Shown here: positions 31,303 through 40,093 of the stretch, piece after piece
Layout: every line of letters begins with the position of its first letter
Numbering within the stretch: the stretch's first letter is position 1
NCBI RefSeq assembly: GCF_042650605.1
Contig: NZ_JBHSBN010000001.1
Span: 372,001-436,000 of the forward strand
Source: Micromonospora_J zhanjiangensis
GTDB taxonomy: Bacteria; Actinomycetota; Actinomycetes; Mycobacteriales; Micromonosporaceae
Direction: 5' to 3'
Length of the DNA: 64,000 bases
Notes under the pieces: model-generated
What the model was told of the DNA's origin: nothing
Seen by the model: only the letters and a program-made list of their open reading frames with translations
Database searches by the model: none
Translations under genes and position numbers: made by a program

Positions 31303-32139
31303 ATGGCCACGACGCCACCGGTGATCGACGGCGCGTTCGCCCGGTGGCTCGCCGAGCGGGCCGGCCAGGTGTTGCTCCAGACGCGGGCCGAGTTGGGCTT
31401 CGGCGACCCGGGTGCGCTGAAGGCGGCCGGTGACAAGGTCGCGCATGATCTGATCCGCACGGAACTGGCCCGCTGGCGGCCGGCGGACGCGGTGTTGTCG
31501 GAGGAGGACGAGGGCGCCCGGCTGGCCTGGACGGCCGAGCTCGGCCGGGCCGCGCTGCCGCGGCTGTCGGCCGACCGGGTGTGGATCGTCGATCCGCTCG
31601 ACGGGACCGGGGAGTACGCCGAGGAGGGGCGTACCGACTGGGCGGTGCACGTCGCGCTCTGGGACCGGCGGTCGTCCCGCCCGCACCGGCTGGCCGGTGG
31701 CGCGGTGGCGCTGCCCGCCCAGCACCGGGTGCTCGGTACGGACTTCCCGCCGGCGTACCCGCCGATGCGTCTCGACTCGGCGACCGGCGCCTCGGGTGCG
31801 GCGATCCGGCTGGCGGCCAGTCGTAGCCGGCCGCCGGTCTTCGTGTCGGACGTGGCGGAGGAGGTCGGCGCCCAACTGGTGCCGATGGGGTCGGCGGGTG
31901 CCAAGATCGCGGCGGTGATCAGCGGTGACGTCGACGCGTACGTGCACGCCGGTGGCCAGTACGAGTGGGATTCGGCGGCGCCGGTGGCGGTGGCGGCCTG
32001 CACCGGACTGCACGCGTCCCGGATCGACGGGTCGGAGTTGAGCTACAACGAGGCCGATCCGCGGCTGCCTGACCTGTTGGTCTGCCGGAAGGATCTCGCT
32101 CCTCGGTTACTTGCGGCGTTGCAGCGTCATTCCGGGTAA
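31303..32139 (+). CDS. cysQ: 3'(2'),5'-bisphosphate nucleotidase / inositol-phosphatase family (CysQ-like)
   Basis: This 278-residue Mg-dependent phosphatase shows LSEEDEG (metal glutamate), VWIVDPLDGTGEYAEEGRTDW (the DPLDGT motif) and the C-terminal WDSAAPVAVAACTGL (WD-A). In actinobacteria, CysQ removes 3'-phosphoadenosine-5'-phosphate made in sulfate assimilation. Its place directly before cysD and cysN supports that job over inositol phosphatase. The ATG was chosen to give the usual N-terminus; in-frame extensions upstream lack a plausible domain. Confidence 0.9.
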   Translation: MATTPPVIDGAFARWLAERAGQVLLQTRAELGFGDPGALKAAGDKVAHDLIRTELARWRPADAVLSEEDEGARLAWTAELGRAALPRLSADRVWIVDPLDGTGEYAEEGRTDWAVHVALWDRRSSRPHRLAGGAVALPAQHRVLGTDFPPAYPPMRLDSATGASGAAIRLAASRSRPPVFVSDVAEEVGAQLVPMGSAGAKIAAVISGDVDAYVHAGGQYEWDSAAPVAVAACTGLHASRIDGSELSYNEADPRLPDLLVCRKDLAPRLLAALQRHSG

Positions 32140-32193
32140 GTTGGGGGCCGATCGACAAAGTCGACTTGACCTACCGGAAAGATGGGGAAGCCG

Positions 32194-33111
32194 ATGACCG
32201 CCGCCGCGACGCCCGGGTACCGGGTCTCCCAGCTCGACGCGCTGGAGGCCGAGAGCATCTTCGTCATCCGCGAGGTGGTCGCCGAGCTGGAGCGACCGGC
32301 CCTGCTGTTCTCCGGCGGCAAGGACTCGATCGTCATGCTCCGGCTGGCCGAGAAGGCGTTCGCGCCGGCGAACATCCCGTTCCCGGTCCTGCACGTCGAC
32401 ACCGGCCACAACTTCCCCGAGGTGCTGGAGTACCGGGACCGGCGGGTGGCCGAACTCGGGCTGCAACTGCTGATCGGCAGCGTCCCCGACGCGTTGCGGG
32501 ACGGCCTGGTCACCGAGCCGCCGGACGGCATCCGCAACCGGATCCAGACGCCGGTGCTGCTGGACGCGGTGGAGCGGCACCGCCTCGACGCGCTGTTCGG
32601 CGGCGCCCGCCGGGACGAGGAGAAGGCCCGGGCCAAGGAACGGATCTTCAGTTTCCGGGACGACTTCGGCCAGTGGGATCCGAAGAACCAGCGACCCGAG
32701 CTGTGGTCGCTGTACAACGGCCGGCACCACCCGGGCGAGTCGATCCGGGTCTTCCCGCTGTCCAACTGGACCGAGCTGGACGTCTGGCACTACATCGCCC
32801 GGGAACGGCTGCCGTTGCCGGCCATCTACTACGCCCACGAGCGGGAGGTGGTCGAGCGGGACGGCATGTTGTACGCGGTCAACGAGTTCATCCACCCCCG
32901 GGCCGGCGAGGAACAGGTCAAGGCCCGGGTGCGCTACCGCACGGTCGGCGACGCGTCCTGCACGGCCGCCGTCCGGTCCGACGCGGACACCGTCGAGAAG
33001 GTGATCGCCGAGGTCGCGGCCACCCGGATCACCGAACGCGGCGCGACCCGCGGCGACGACCGGGTCAGCGAGGCGGCGATGGAAGACCGCAAGCGGGAGG
33101 GCTACTTCTGA
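32194..33111 (+). CDS. cysD: Sulfate adenylyltransferase subunit 2
   Basis: A 305-residue small subunit of ATP sulfurylase, forming APS from ATP and sulfate with CysN. The PP-loop is ALLFSGGKDSIVMLRLA (~residues 34-50), followed by HVDTGHNFPEV, GGARRDEEKARAKER, and NWTELDVWHYIARE, all typical of CysD. GGGGAAG four bases before the chosen ATG supports it over the ATG at 32182. The stop overlaps the cysN start (TGATG), so the subunits are co-translated. A short TCGAC-AAA-GTCGA hairpin precedes the gene. Confidence 0.96.
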   Translation: MTAAATPGYRVSQLDALEAESIFVIREVVAELERPALLFSGGKDSIVMLRLAEKAFAPANIPFPVLHVDTGHNFPEVLEYRDRRVAELGLQLLIGSVPDALRDGLVTEPPDGIRNRIQTPVLLDAVERHRLDALFGGARRDEEKARAKERIFSFRDDFGQWDPKNQRPELWSLYNGRHHPGESIRVFPLSNWTELDVWHYIARERLPLPAIYYAHEREVVERDGMLYAVNEFIHPRAGEEQVKARVRYRTVGDASCTAAVRSDADTVEKVIAEVAATRITERGATRGDDRVSEAAMEDRKREGYF

Positions 33112-34412
33112 TGTCGGCTCCGACGACGACAACCGCTGCCGGGCCGGAGGCCCGCGCCATGGACCTGCTCCGGTTCGCCACCGCGGGCAGCGTGGACGAT
33201 GGCAAGTCGACGCTGATCGGTCGGCTGCTCTACGACACCAAGTCGCTGTTCACCGACCAGCTCGCCGCGGTCGAGGCGGTCAGCGCGGCCCGGGGCGACG
33301 AGTACACCAACCTGGCCCTGCTCACCGACGGGCTACGGGCCGAACGGGAACAGGGCATCACCATCGACGTGGCGTACCGCTACTTCGCCACGCCGCGGCG
33401 CAAGTTCATCATCGCGGACACCCCCGGGCACATCCAGTACACCCGCAACATGGTCACCGGCGCGTCCACGGCCGACCTGGCCCTGATCCTGGTGGACGCC
33501 CGCAAGGGGCTGGTCGAACAGTCCCGCCGGCACGCCTTCCTGTGCTCGCTGCTGCGGGTGCCGCACCTGGTGCTCTGCGTCAACAAGATGGACCTGGTCG
33601 ACTGGTCGCAGGAGGTCTTCGAGCGGATCGCCGACGAGTTCACCGCGTTCGCCGCCAAGCTGGAGGTGCCGGACCTCACGGTCCTGCCGATCTCCGCCCT
33701 GCGCGGTGACAACATCGTCGGCCGGTCGGCCAACATGCCCTGGTACGAGGGACCGTCGTTGCTGCACCACCTGGAACGGGTGCACATCGCCTCGGACCGC
33801 AACCTGGTCGACGTCCGGTTCCCGGTGCAGTACGTCATCCGCCCGCAGTCGACCACGGTGACCGACTACCGGGGGTACGCCGGTCAGGTGGCCTCCGGCG
33901 TCCTCAAGCCCGGTGACGAGGTGATGGTGCTGCCGTCCGGCTTCACCACCCGGATCGCGGCGATCGACACCGCGGACGGCCCGGTGGCGGAGGCGTTCCC
34001 GCCGATGTCGGTCACCGTCCGGCTGACCGACGAACTCGACGTGTCCCGCGGCGACATGATCTGCCGGCCGAACAACGCGCCGACGGTGGCCCAGGACATC
34101 GAGGCGATGGTCTGCTGGCTGGACGAGAGCCAACCGCTGCGGGTGGGCGGCAAGTACGCGCTCAAGCACACCACCCGGTCGGCCCGGGCGGTGGTCCGGG
34201 CCCTGCACTACCGGCTGGATGTCAACTCGCTGCACCGGGACGAGTCGGCCACCGGACTGGCGCTCAACGAGATCGGCCGGCTGCGGCTGCGGACCACCGT
34301 TCCACTGCTCGCCGACGAGTACCGGCGCAACCGCACCACCGGCGGTTTCATCCTGATCGACGAGAGCACCAACCGTACGGTCGGCGCCGGCATGATCGTG
34401 GAGGCTGGTTAA
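33111..34412 (+). CDS. cysN: Sulfate adenylyltransferase subunit 1 (GTPase)
   Basis: A 433-residue EF-Tu-like GTPase that drives ATP sulfurylase. G1 is GSVDDGKSTLIGRLLYDTK, G3 is ADTPGHIQYTRNM, G4 is VNKMDLVD, and the SAL motif is PISALRG. Beta-barrel domains 2 and 3 follow. The ~430-residue length means there is no fused C-terminal APS kinase (CysC) domain, unlike mycobacterial CysNC. No cysC or APS/PAPS reductase is nearby. Its 3' end overlaps the end of a decayed minus-strand gene. Confidence 0.96.
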   Translation: MSAPTTTTAAGPEARAMDLLRFATAGSVDDGKSTLIGRLLYDTKSLFTDQLAAVEAVSAARGDEYTNLALLTDGLRAEREQGITIDVAYRYFATPRRKFIIADTPGHIQYTRNMVTGASTADLALILVDARKGLVEQSRRHAFLCSLLRVPHLVLCVNKMDLVDWSQEVFERIADEFTAFAAKLEVPDLTVLPISALRGDNIVGRSANMPWYEGPSLLHHLERVHIASDRNLVDVRFPVQYVIRPQSTTVTDYRGYAGQVASGVLKPGDEVMVLPSGFTTRIAAIDTADGPVAEAFPPMSVTVRLTDELDVSRGDMICRPNNAPTVAQDIEAMVCWLDESQPLRVGGKYALKHTTRSARAVVRALHYRLDVNSLHRDESATGLALNEIGRLRLRTTVPLLADEYRRNRTTGGFILIDESTNRTVGAGMIVEAG

Positions 34413-35244
34413 CCGGCGCCGGCTGTTCCGGCCCCGGCCGCCACGCCGACCGGCTCGTCAGCGGCGGCGGCCACCCGCCGTCAGCCCTGGTTTTCCCCGG
34501 TCCGTTCGGCGTGGCCGGTCGGGACCATCCCCCGTGCAGCTCGAATTCGACGATGACCACCTCGGGATCGGCGGTCTCGTGGACCACCGTACGCCCGAGC
34601 CTGGTGTAGCGCCGTACGGCGGTTCCGGCCGCGAACCGGGCGCGTAGCTGTTGCTTCCTCGACCGCATGGTGGCCGAGCGGGCCAGTTCGGAGTACGCGG
34701 TGACACAGGCAGGCGCGCGGTAGCGCCAGCGCCAGCGCCCGTCATCTCCGCGCGCGAGATGTGCGTCGACCTCGTCACCGATCAACCGTCGCGCCTGGAC
34801 CGGCCACGATCGCGTGCGTTCCAGCCCAGCCTGGGTCGGATCGTCGAACTCCGGCACCGTCAACGCATCGTGTGCCAACTGGCCGGCGACCCGGGACGGT
34901 ATTCCCATGGCGGGATCGAGCAGGACGAGCCGGTCTATCCGCCGCGGTGCCCGCCGGGCCAAGTGGACAGCCACGGCGGCGCCCAGCGAGTGGCCGACGA
35001 CGGGCACCGTTTCCAGATCAAGCGCGTCCATCATGGACAGCACATCGGTCGCGTGCTGTTCCAAGGACCAGGGCGGTTCGTGCGCCGATCGGCCGTGCCC
35101 GCGCAGATCCGGTGCAACGACCCGACGGGTGGGCAGCTCCTCGCTGGCCAGCGTTCGCCAGCGCCGACCATGTCCCGTCAGGCCGTGCAGTACCACCAGT
35201 GATCGGCCCTCCACCGGGCCGAACCGGTGGACGTGAAGAACCAT
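34348..35244 (-). pseudogene. Hybrid relic: alpha/beta hydrolase fused to a SnoaL-like fragment
   Basis: One open frame of 298 codons contains two unrelated pieces. Residues 1-188 are the first part of an alpha/beta hydrolase: VVLHGLTGHGRRWRTLA (oxyanion HG), APDLRGHGRSA, the nucleophile elbow VVGHSLGAAVAV (Ser86) and LVLLDPAMG. The expected C-terminal acid and catalytic histidine are missing. Residues ~193-238 (RKQQLRARFAAGTAVRRYTRL, then HETADPEVVIVEFELHG) resemble the middle of a SnoaL/NTF2-like protein. The remaining residues are low-complexity and run antisense into cysN. I infer deletions that joined two genes; the product is unlikely to be active. Confidence 0.65.
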
Positions 35245-35345
35245 TCCGGAATGGTAGGCGCGAGGCCGTGCGAAGGCGACCAGCGGGATGGATCGCCGCC
35301 ATTTTGAAGATTTTTTGCTGTCGATCTTCGTGGGACCGATTTTTG

Positions 35346-35365
35346 TCGTACTGGTGTTCTAATCT
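35346..35365 (+). promoter_or_regulatory. LexA-like box overlapping the -10 of the HNH gene
   Basis: TCGTACTGGTGTTCTA, then -10 TAATCT six bases before the GTG. It is the same motif and layout as at 25908, differing only in one central base. Mycobacterial 13E12-type genes are known members of the LexA regulon, which fits. Confidence 0.65.
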
Positions 35366-35371
35366 GCGGTC

Positions 35372-36625
35372 GTGATGGAGGTGTTGGCGCGGGTCGGCGA
35401 GGTGATCTCGTCTTGTGCTGACACGTCCGTGTGGGCGTTGTCGGAGGCGGATCTGCTCGCGGCGTTGGACGCGGTGCAGGTGGTGGAGCAGCGGTTGGCG
35501 GCCGTGCGGTTGGCGTTGGTGCGGGAGGTCGACGGGCGGGCGGTCGCGGGTGGGCACGGTGCGTCGTCGACGGTGGTGTGGTTGCGGGACCGGTTGCGGG
35601 TCTCCGCGGGTGCGGCCCGTCATCAGGTCGACCTGGCGGCCGCGTTGGAGGCCGGACCGGTCGTGGTGCGACAGGCGTTGGGGCGGGGTGTGGTCACGGT
35701 CGAGCAGGCGAAGGTCATCACCGACATCCTGGGTGATCTGCCGGCCGAGGTCGGTGCGGAGGTGGTGGACAAGGCCGCGGGTCTGCTGGTCGACTACGCC
35801 ACCCGGTTCGAACCCAAGGCGTTACGCCAGTTGGGGCGGCGGATCCTCGGGCACGTCGCCCCGGAGTTGGCCGACGAGGCCGAGGCGGCTGCGCTGCGTC
35901 GGGCGGAGGCGCGGGCGCATGACCGTCGGCATGTCACCTTCTCCTCGCCGCATGCCGACGGGCAGGTGCGGTTGACCGGCCGGCTGGATGCGGAGAGCGC
36001 GGCGGTGGTTCGGGCCGCGCTCGACCCGATCAGTGGACCGTCGGGGTTGGGGGATGACCGGTCGCCGGGTCAGCGGCGGGCCGACGCGTTGACCGACGTG
36101 TGCCGCCTCGCCCTGCACACCGGTGTCCTTCCCGACAACGGTGGTGACCGGCCGCAGGTCGTGGTCACCGTCGACCTGGACACTCTGCGCGAGCGGGTCG
36201 GCACCGCCACCCTGGACGGCGGGGAACGCCTGACGCCGGAGACGGTGCGGCGGGTGGCGTGCGATGCGCAGGTCCTGCCCGCCGTGCTCGACGGCGCGGG
36301 TCAGGTGCTGGATCTGGGTCGGCAGCGGCGGTTGTTCACCGGGCCGTTGCGGCGGGCGTTGGTGTTGCGCGACGGCGGGTGCGCGTTCTCCGGCTGTGAC
36401 CGGCCGCCCCGCTGGAGCGACGGGCATCACATCGTGCACTGGGCCGACGGTGGCCAGACCTGCCTGGCCAACGCGGTGCTGTTGTGCCGGTATCACCACC
36501 GGGTCGTGCACCACGACGGCTGGCAGGTACGCCTGGCCGCCGACGGGCTATCCGAGTTCCTCCCACCGGCCTGGCTCGACCCGACCGGCCAACCCCGCCG
36601 CAACCACTACCACCGACGATGCTGA
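35372..36625 (+). CDS. DUF222 / HNH endonuclease domain protein (13E12-repeat type)
   Basis: This 417-residue protein has an all-helical DUF222 region (~20-300; VEQRLAAVRLALVREVDGRA, then AARHQVDLAAALEAG) and a C-terminal HNH nuclease motif. The HNH part reads CAFSGCDRPPRWSDGHHIVH, then NAVLLCRYHHRVVHHDG, with all histidines and the asparagine. The family is multi-copy in actinobacteria (REP13E12 in Mycobacterium); the biological role is unclear. GTG or the adjacent ATG can start it. The LexA-like promoter suggests DNA-damage induction. Confidence 0.88.
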   Translation: MMEVLARVGEVISSCADTSVWALSEADLLAALDAVQVVEQRLAAVRLALVREVDGRAVAGGHGASSTVVWLRDRLRVSAGAARHQVDLAAALEAGPVVVRQALGRGVVTVEQAKVITDILGDLPAEVGAEVVDKAAGLLVDYATRFEPKALRQLGRRILGHVAPELADEAEAAALRRAEARAHDRRHVTFSSPHADGQVRLTGRLDAESAAVVRAALDPISGPSGLGDDRSPGQRRADALTDVCRLALHTGVLPDNGGDRPQVVVTVDLDTLRERVGTATLDGGERLTPETVRRVACDAQVLPAVLDGAGQVLDLGRQRRLFTGPLRRALVLRDGGCAFSGCDRPPRWSDGHHIVHWADGGQTCLANAVLLCRYHHRVVHHDGWQVRLAADGLSEFLPPAWLDPTGQPRRNHYHRRC

Positions 36626-36743
36626 CCCCCGGGACCACCACCACTTCCGCTCCAGCCGCTCCTCGGATCCCCCGAGGAGACGCGGCTCCGCTCTCGGCTG
36701 CGCCGGTCGCGGCCGTGCCGCGCGGCAACGCCGCCGCAACAGA

Positions 36744-36807
36744 GGTGGTGGCGCTGCGGTGGTGGTGGCGCTGCGGTGGTGGTGGCGCTGCCATGGAGGT
36801 GGTGGTG
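36744..36807. repeat. 17-bp GGTGGTGGTGGCGCTGC tandem repeats
   Basis: Two exact copies flanked by shortened copies lie in the 290-bp gap after the HNH gene. The spacer otherwise shows no gene or RNA. The unit is not a multiple of three and no start precedes it. Confidence 0.75.
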
Positions 36808-36915
36808 GCGCGACTGGCGACAGGTGTGGACGCCGTCGCCCGACGGGCGACGCCAGCACCGGTCGGAGCCCAACCGGACCGAGCGAACCGGCGATGGGAC
36901 GCGCGCAGGCGCCGG

Positions 36916-37134
36916 TCAGCTGGGCTCGTCGTCGTCCGCAGGGGGCCGAGGGCGGCGGTACTCGGCGATGTAGCGCTCGACGTCAGCCCGCAGCCAGACG
37001 TTCATCCCGGTCAGTCGGGCGTAGGGCTTGGGGAAGTTGGGATGAGCGACGATCTGCCGCAATCGGGACCTGCCGACACCCAGCAGCGCCAGCAGCTCGC
37101 CAGGCCCGACCAACTCACCCGGTCCCTCGGTCAT
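36916..37134 (-). CDS. AlpA/excisionase-like small DNA-binding protein
   Basis: A 72-residue winged-HTH of the MerR/AlpA superfamily: ELVGPGELLALLGVGRSRLRQIV (HTH), the NFPKPYARLTGMNVWL wing, and ADVERYIAEYRR. Proteins like this serve as excisionases of integrated elements or as small regulators. The acidic tail is PADDDEPS. It diverges from a small coiled-coil gene across ~165 bp; an integrase is not present nearby. The start is the ATG at 37132-37134, with TACCTT a likely -10 seven to eight bases upstream. Confidence 0.7.
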   Translation of the reverse strand: MTEGPGELVGPGELLALLGVGRSRLRQIVAHPNFPKPYARLTGMNVWLRADVERYIAEYRRPRPPADDDEPS

Positions 37135-37300
37135 GCAAAGAAAGGTAGGCACACGCTGGCATACCCGATCGTGCGCGCATATTCAGGCGCGCCATAATTG
37201 ACCCGCCAATATAGGTAGGGGGCAGTTGAAGGTCGGGCGGTGCCCAGACGGGGCGCGTCCGGTACGTAAACGCCTCCCGGAGGACGAAGGAGGAGCACGG

Positions 37301-37525
37301 ATGGATGAACAGGACGAGTTGGGTCGGTTGCGGGAGCGGGTGAACAGGCTGGAACACGCGTTGGCGGCCAGCCGGCGGGAGGTCCTCGAGAGCCACGCGC
37401 GGCTGACGATCATCTCGCGCATCGTCCAGAACACCGACCGGTGCGAGCGGGCGCCTTCGGTGTGCTTCGGCGCCGTCCGCAGCGCGCTGTACGCCGAACA
37501 CCCGCCGAAGAACCTGCTCGGCTGA
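37301..37525 (+). CDS. Small coiled-coil hypothetical protein
   Basis: A 74-residue protein: an acidic-basic heptad helix (DELGRLRERVNRLEHALAAS) followed by LTIISRIVQNTDRC and a short tail with a second cysteine (SVCFG). No membrane segment or signal. AAGGAGGAGCACGG precedes the ATG, giving a strong ribosome-binding site. The function is unknown; it may form a dimer. It is divergent from the AlpA-like protein and could be its target. Confidence 0.6.
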   Translation: MDEQDELGRLRERVNRLEHALAASRREVLESHARLTIISRIVQNTDRCERAPSVCFGAVRSALYAEHPPKNLLG

Positions 37526-37730
37526 CCCGGCCGGGCAGACCGGAGAAACGCGCCCGCGAGGAGATCGCTCCGGTGCGCTCGCTGACCCACGATCCCACCG
37601 ACCGCCGTCGTCGGACTCGTGGCTCGGCTCCGAGCGCGGTTGCCGGCGATGCGGGCCAATGAAACGGAACCGTCCCCATGCCCCGGGGACGGTCCGACCC
37701 TCGGCGATCACGGCTGCACCTGGCGGCCGC

Positions 37731-37880
37731 GCGCATTCGGACGGCCACGCGCATTCGGACGGCCACGCATCCTGACGGGCACCCACTCTGACGGCCACGC
37801 ATCCTGACCGTCGCGCGCATCCTGCGGGTCACGCACATCCTGGCGGCCGCCCCCATCCTTGACGACCGTAGCTGCCACCA
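37731..37880. repeat. 16-18 bp imperfect tandem repeats (ATCCTGACGGCCACGC type)
   Basis: About eight tandem units related to GCATTCGGACGGCCACGC, decaying from exact (first two) to loose toward 37880. They lie in the gap between the coiled-coil gene and the rhomboid gene. The 37526-37730 and 37881-37949 flanks show no gene or RNA. Confidence 0.7.
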
Positions 37881-37949
37881 CAGGATCGCGCCTATTCCTT
37901 GGGAACCGTGGCTACCTATGGGCGCCAGGCGTATCACCAGGGGTCAGGT

Positions 37950-38714
37950 CTATCCCTTGGCCGCCGCACCACTGCCGGGCACCGGGTCGGTGCTCCCCGC
38001 CCGGCCGGTGTCGTCCGGCCGGGCGGCAACGGCGAGCAGGACGGCGATGACCAGGCCGGCGAGCATCGCGGCGCCGTGGAGGTCGGTGACCGCGGTCAGT
38101 ACCACCGCCGTGACCACGCCCAGCGCGGCGCCCGGTCGGGCAACCGGCAGGCCGCGCCCGAGCGCCGCCCCGGTCGCCGCACCGGCCAGCGCCGCGACGA
38201 CCGCACCGACGACCGAAACACCGGCCAGCAGCGCTGCGCACCAGTACAGGACGGCCGGCACGGTCATCACCGGCAGCCGTTCGGCGCCGCGCAGCGCCGC
38301 CACCAGCAGCGCCGCCGCCAGGCCGCACACCCCCACCGACTTGCCCGCACCGTACGGCTGCCAGGCGTACCCGGCGATCTCACCGGCCGCCGCCGCGCCG
38401 AGGAAGCAGAGCAGCCAGGCCGACCGGCTGACGACCTGCTCGGCCAGGGCGCCGAGGACCAGCAGGAAGGCGAGCGTGCCCAGCACCCCGAGCAGCCCGC
38501 CGTCCTGGACCAGCAGGGTCGTGCCGCTGCGCCACCACTGCCCGTGCAGGCCCGCCGGGGTGCGTTGCAGCGCCGGCAGCCAGCCGGGCAACACGTACTG
38601 CAGTGCGTTGCCGACCGCCGTGATCCCGAAGACGATCAGGGTCAGCACCGGGAACCGGCGCAGTCCGAACCGGCCCGCCGCGCGGGCGTCCGGGTCGTCG
38701 TCGTTCTGCCGCAT
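37950..38714 (-). CDS. Rhomboid-like intramembrane serine protease
   Basis: A 254-residue polytopic protein with about six hydrophobic helices (first at ~23-43) of rhomboid layout. WRSGTTLLVQDGGLLGVLG fits the WR region of loop 1. The catalytic serine motif reads GKSVGVCGLAAALL: G-x-S is kept but the usual following glycine is valine. The catalytic histidine lies in DLHGAAMLAGLVI near the last helix. The variant serine motif leaves activity uncertain. It is 50 bp from galK on the same strand. Confidence 0.72.
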   Translation of the reverse strand: MRQNDDDPDARAAGRFGLRRFPVLTLIVFGITAVGNALQYVLPGWLPALQRTPAGLHGQWWRSGTTLLVQDGGLLGVLGTLAFLLVLGALAEQVVSRSAWLLCFLGAAAAGEIAGYAWQPYGAGKSVGVCGLAAALLVAALRGAERLPVMTVPAVLYWCAALLAGVSVVGAVVAALAGAATGAALGRGLPVARPGAALGVVTAVVLTAVTDLHGAAMLAGLVIAVLLAVAARPDDTGRAGSTDPVPGSGAAAKG

Positions 38715-38764
38715 GTCTCCGGTCTACCGCAGCGGGTCAAGCCGGTCTACATCAGAGGGTCGAG

Positions 38765-40093
38765 TCAGGACAGCCGGTTCGCGCCGGCGGCCGGCAGGAC
38801 GGTGAACGAGCGGGGGCGGGTGAAACCGCGTTCGCCGTACGCGCGGGTGACCGCCGCCGCGACCGCGTCGGCGAAACCGGCGTCGGCCAGGGCCAGTACG
38901 CAGCCGCCGAAGCCGCCGCCGGTCATCCGGGCACCGTACGCCCCGGCGGTCAGCGCCGCCTCGACGGCGGTGTCGACCTCGGCCACGGTGATCTCGAAGT
39001 CGTCCCGCATCGAGGCGTGCGAGGCGGTCAGCAGCGGACCGATCTCGCGGATCCGGCCCGACCGGAGCAACTCCACAGTGTCCAGCACCCGCTGGTTCTC
39101 GGTGACCACGTGCCGGACCCGGCGGCGGGTCACCTCGTCCGGTAACCGGTCCAGCGCGGCGTCGAGGCCTTCCGGACTGATGTCACGTAGGGCGGCCACG
39201 CCCAACGCTCCGGCGGCCGACTCGCAGGACTTCCGGCGGGCGGCGTACTCGCCGTCCACGTGCCGGTGCTCGGCCCGGGTGTCGATGACCACCACGGCGA
39301 GTCCCTCGGCGGCCAGGTCGAACGGGATCTGCTCCACGTCCAACGACCGGCAGTCCAGGAACAGGGCGTGCCCGGGACGGCAGCGGATCGACGCGGACTG
39401 GTCCATGATGCCGGTGGGCGCGCCGACGTACTCGTTCTCGGCGCGCTGCGCCAGCCGGGGCCGGTCGTCGACCGGCAGGTCCAGGCCGCCGAGGTCGGCG
39501 AGCGCGGTGAGCACCGCCGACTCCAGCGCCGCCGACGAGGACAGCCCCGCACCCAGCGGTACGTCCGAGGCGATCGCCAGTCGGGCACCGGGCACGTCGT
39601 GTCCCGCCTCGCGCAGCGCCCAGACCACCCCGGCCACGTACGCCGCCCAGCCGGTGACGGCGCCCGGGGCGAGTCCCGCCTCGTCGAAGGTGACCACCGC
39701 GTCGGTGTGCTCCGACCAGATCGTCCAGTGCGGTCGATCGACCCGGGACGCCGCGACGACGGTGTGCTGCGGCAGGGCGAACGGCAGCACGAACCCGTCG
39801 TTGTAGTCGGTGTGCTCGCCGATCAGGTTGACCCGGCCCGGGGCGGCCCACCGGCCGTCGGGGGTGGCGGCGTACCGGGCGACGAAGCCGGCGGTGGCGC
39901 GGTCGGCGACGGGATCGGCCACGGAAGGCCGGTCTGGCATGGCCTCATGGCCCTCGCTGCGCTCGGTGCGTTCGGTCATGCTGGGCTGGTCTGGCATGGC
40001 CTCATGGCCCTCGCTGCGCTCGGTGCGTTCGGTCATGCTGGGCTGGTTTGGCATGGCCTCATGGCCCTCGCTGCGCTCGGTGCGTTCGGTCAT
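38765..40093 (-). CDS. galK: Galactokinase with a repeat-derived N-terminal extension
   Basis: A 442-residue GHMP kinase that phosphorylates galactose for the Leloir pathway. The core starts near residue 60. APGRVNLIGEHTDYNDGFVLP is the galactose motif, VPLGAGLSSSAALESAVL the ATP loop and ARMTGGGFGGCVLAL the third motif. Residues 1-57 are three tandem copies of a 19-residue unit (MTERTERSEGHEAMP-QPS), encoded by a DNA repeat. The ATG at the repeat start overlaps the galE stop by four bases; internal ATGs in each repeat and near residue 53 are alternatives. It is in operon with galE. Confidence 0.93.
   Translation of the reverse strand: MTERTERSEGHEAMPNQPSMTERTERSEGHEAMPDQPSMTERTERSEGHEAMPDRPSVADPVADRATAGFVARYAATPDGRWAAPGRVNLIGEHTDYNDGFVLPFALPQHTVVAASRVDRPHWTIWSEHTDAVVTFDEAGLAPGAVTGWAAYVAGVVWALREAGHDVPGARLAIASDVPLGAGLSSSAALESAVLTALADLGGLDLPVDDRPRLAQRAENEYVGAPTGIMDQSASIRCRPGHALFLDCRSLDVEQIPFDLAAEGLAVVVIDTRAEHRHVDGEYAARRKSCESAAGALGVAALRDISPEGLDAALDRLPDEVTRRRVRHVVTENQRVLDTVELLRSGRIREIGPLLTASHASMRDDFEITVAEVDTAVEAALTAGAYGARMTGGGFGGCVLALADAGFADAVAAAVTRAYGERGFTRPRSFTVLPAAGANRLS
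39933..40093. repeat. 57-bp tandem repeat (2.8 copies) at the start of galK
   Basis: Nearly identical units; the second and third differ by about one base. Each contains an in-frame ATG-ACC-GAA start of the 19-residue unit. The array begins exactly at the galK initiation codon. A different start-codon repeat is at livF. Confidence 0.9.

Noticed and set aside
37731..37880. CRISPR-like array
   Set aside because: Repeats are contiguous with no unique spacers and no cas genes are present.
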